The notes under the pieces were generated by a model. It saw only the letters and a program-made list of their open reading frames with translations. It ran no database searches and was not told the DNA's origin. A stretch of 64,000 nt of DNA from Tolypothrix sp. PCC 7712 (GTDB lineage Bacteria; Cyanobacteriota; Cyanobacteriia; Cyanobacteriales; Nostocaceae). The stretch spans positions 6,945,390-7,009,389 of the forward strand of contig NZ_CP063785.1 in NCBI RefSeq assembly GCF_025860405.1, given 5' to 3'. Shown here one piece after another: positions 63,483 to 64,000 of the stretch; position 1 is the first letter of the stretch; each line of letters opens with the position of its first letter. Both the position numbers and the translations under genes were made by a program.

Positions 63483-64000
63483 CTAATGACTAATCTTCCC
63501 AAATGCTTGCTCGAAATCTTCTTTGATATCGTCGATATGTTCAATACCAACTGAGACGCGGACTAAATCGGGTGTGACACCGGCGGAAACTTGTTCTGTA
63601 TCGCTTAACTGTTGATGGGTTGTAGAAGCTGGATGAATGACGAGAGTTTTTGCATCGCCAACGTTTGCTAGATGGCTTGCTAATTTCACATTATTAATGA
63701 AGGTTTTACCTGCTTCTAATCCGCCTTTGATACCAAAGTTTAAGACTCCACCAAAGCCATGTCTAAGATATTTTTTGGCTCGCTGATGATAAGGATGCTG
63801 GGGAAGTCCAGGATAATTAACCCAGGCTATTTGTGGTTGCTGTTCTAACCACTGGGCTAATTCTAGAGCATTGCTGACATGGCGATCCACACGCAGAGAT
63901 AGAGTTTCTAACCCTTGTAATAACAGAAAGGCGTTAAATGGACTCAATGAAGGGCCAAAATCCCTTAACCCTTCAACTCTGGCGCGGATGATGAAAGCAA
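63483..64000 (-). CDS. metY: O-acetylhomoserine sulfhydrylase, C-terminal part
   Basis: The C-terminal 171 or so residues of a PLP-dependent Cys/Met metabolism enzyme; the gene continues past the window edge. The frame reads through 63947 without a start (that codon is TTG for Leu in SLSPFNAF), and LRDFGPSLSPFNAFLLLQGL with ETLSLRVDRH is typical of MetY. The end shows ESATTHQ-like ASTTHQQLSD and GVTPDLVRVSVGIEHIDDI. It makes homocysteine from O-acetylhomoserine and sulfide, following metX in function. Confidence 0.93.
   Translation of the reverse strand, partial: AFIIRARVEGLRDFGPSLSPFNAFLLLQGLETLSLRVDRHVSNALELAQWLEQQPQIAWVNYPGLPQHPYHQRAKKYLRHGFGGVLNFGIKGGLEAGKTFINNVKLASHLANVGDAKTLVIHPASTTHQQLSDTEQVSAGVTPDLVRVSVGIEHIDDIKEDFEQAFGKISH

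Overview
The window is chromosomal DNA of a filamentous, heterocyst-type cyanobacterium (Nostocales; Nostoc, Calothrix or Tolypothrix-like). The signs are frequent GCGATCGC (HIP1) octamers, many runs of heptamer repeats of the CCCCATT/CCCAATG/TAATTGG kind (the STRR repeats known from Calothrix and Anabaena), and cyanobacterial protein families (PucC-type antenna transporter, the DUF3038/DUF4335 pair, FHA-fused PBP1A, DUF1400 hydrolase, HPPD, TnpB with a ribbon-helix-helix partner). I see no prophage, CRISPR array or rRNA. One tRNA (Pro, CGG) is present.

Layout. 0-5 kb: two tandem small secreted proteins, an OmpR-type regulator and its histidine kinase. The two-component genes are separated by a 21-bp minisatellite and a TnpB element. 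The same operator-like block precedes both small genes, and one copy is shared with the regulator. 5-14 kb: PucC-like transporter, inositol-monophosphatase-like enzyme, zinc dehydrogenase, ilvD, a lone DppB-type permease and apt. 14-21.5 kb: DUF3038-DUF4335 pair, FHA-PBP1A, a secreted Thr/Pro-rich protein, lspA and bioY. 22-26 kb: a complete pstS-pstC-pstA-pstB phosphate uptake operon behind a Pho box. 26-31 kb: Lhr-like helicase, palindromic repeats, and an apparently complete IS1634-type insertion sequence with inverted ends and a TTATGG target duplication. 31-47 kb: mostly single genes: ankyrin protein, tRNA-Pro, NTF2-like, YcxB-like, S15 hydrolase, dehydrogenase, glycosyltransferase, xthA, HPPD, DUF1400 hydrolase, Ap4A phosphorylase and a class V aminotransferase. 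47-64 kb: NarL-type regulator, Crp-type regulator, amidase, a membrane coiled-coil protein, a calmodulin-like/Erv-like fusion protein, a broken BASS symporter gene, PP2C-like phosphatase, MFS transporter, an O-methyltransferase/SDR pair lying between two inverted copies of one MITE, then metX and the C-terminal part of metY.

The most unusual gene is at 52906-55299. Four canonical calmodulin-type EF-hands are joined to a central helical region and a C-terminal domain with the W-x3-H, C-x2-C and H-N motifs of Erv/ALR sulfhydryl oxidases, which suggests a calcium-controlled disulfide-forming enzyme. Other points are the probable regulon of the first two-component system, the TnpB insertion that splits it, a nested-hairpin element whose two copies differ by a flipped terminal hairpin and one of which abuts a truncated symporter, and repeats that supply the stop codons of neighbouring genes. 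Functions are assigned from motifs and family resemblance read by eye; no database search was run.
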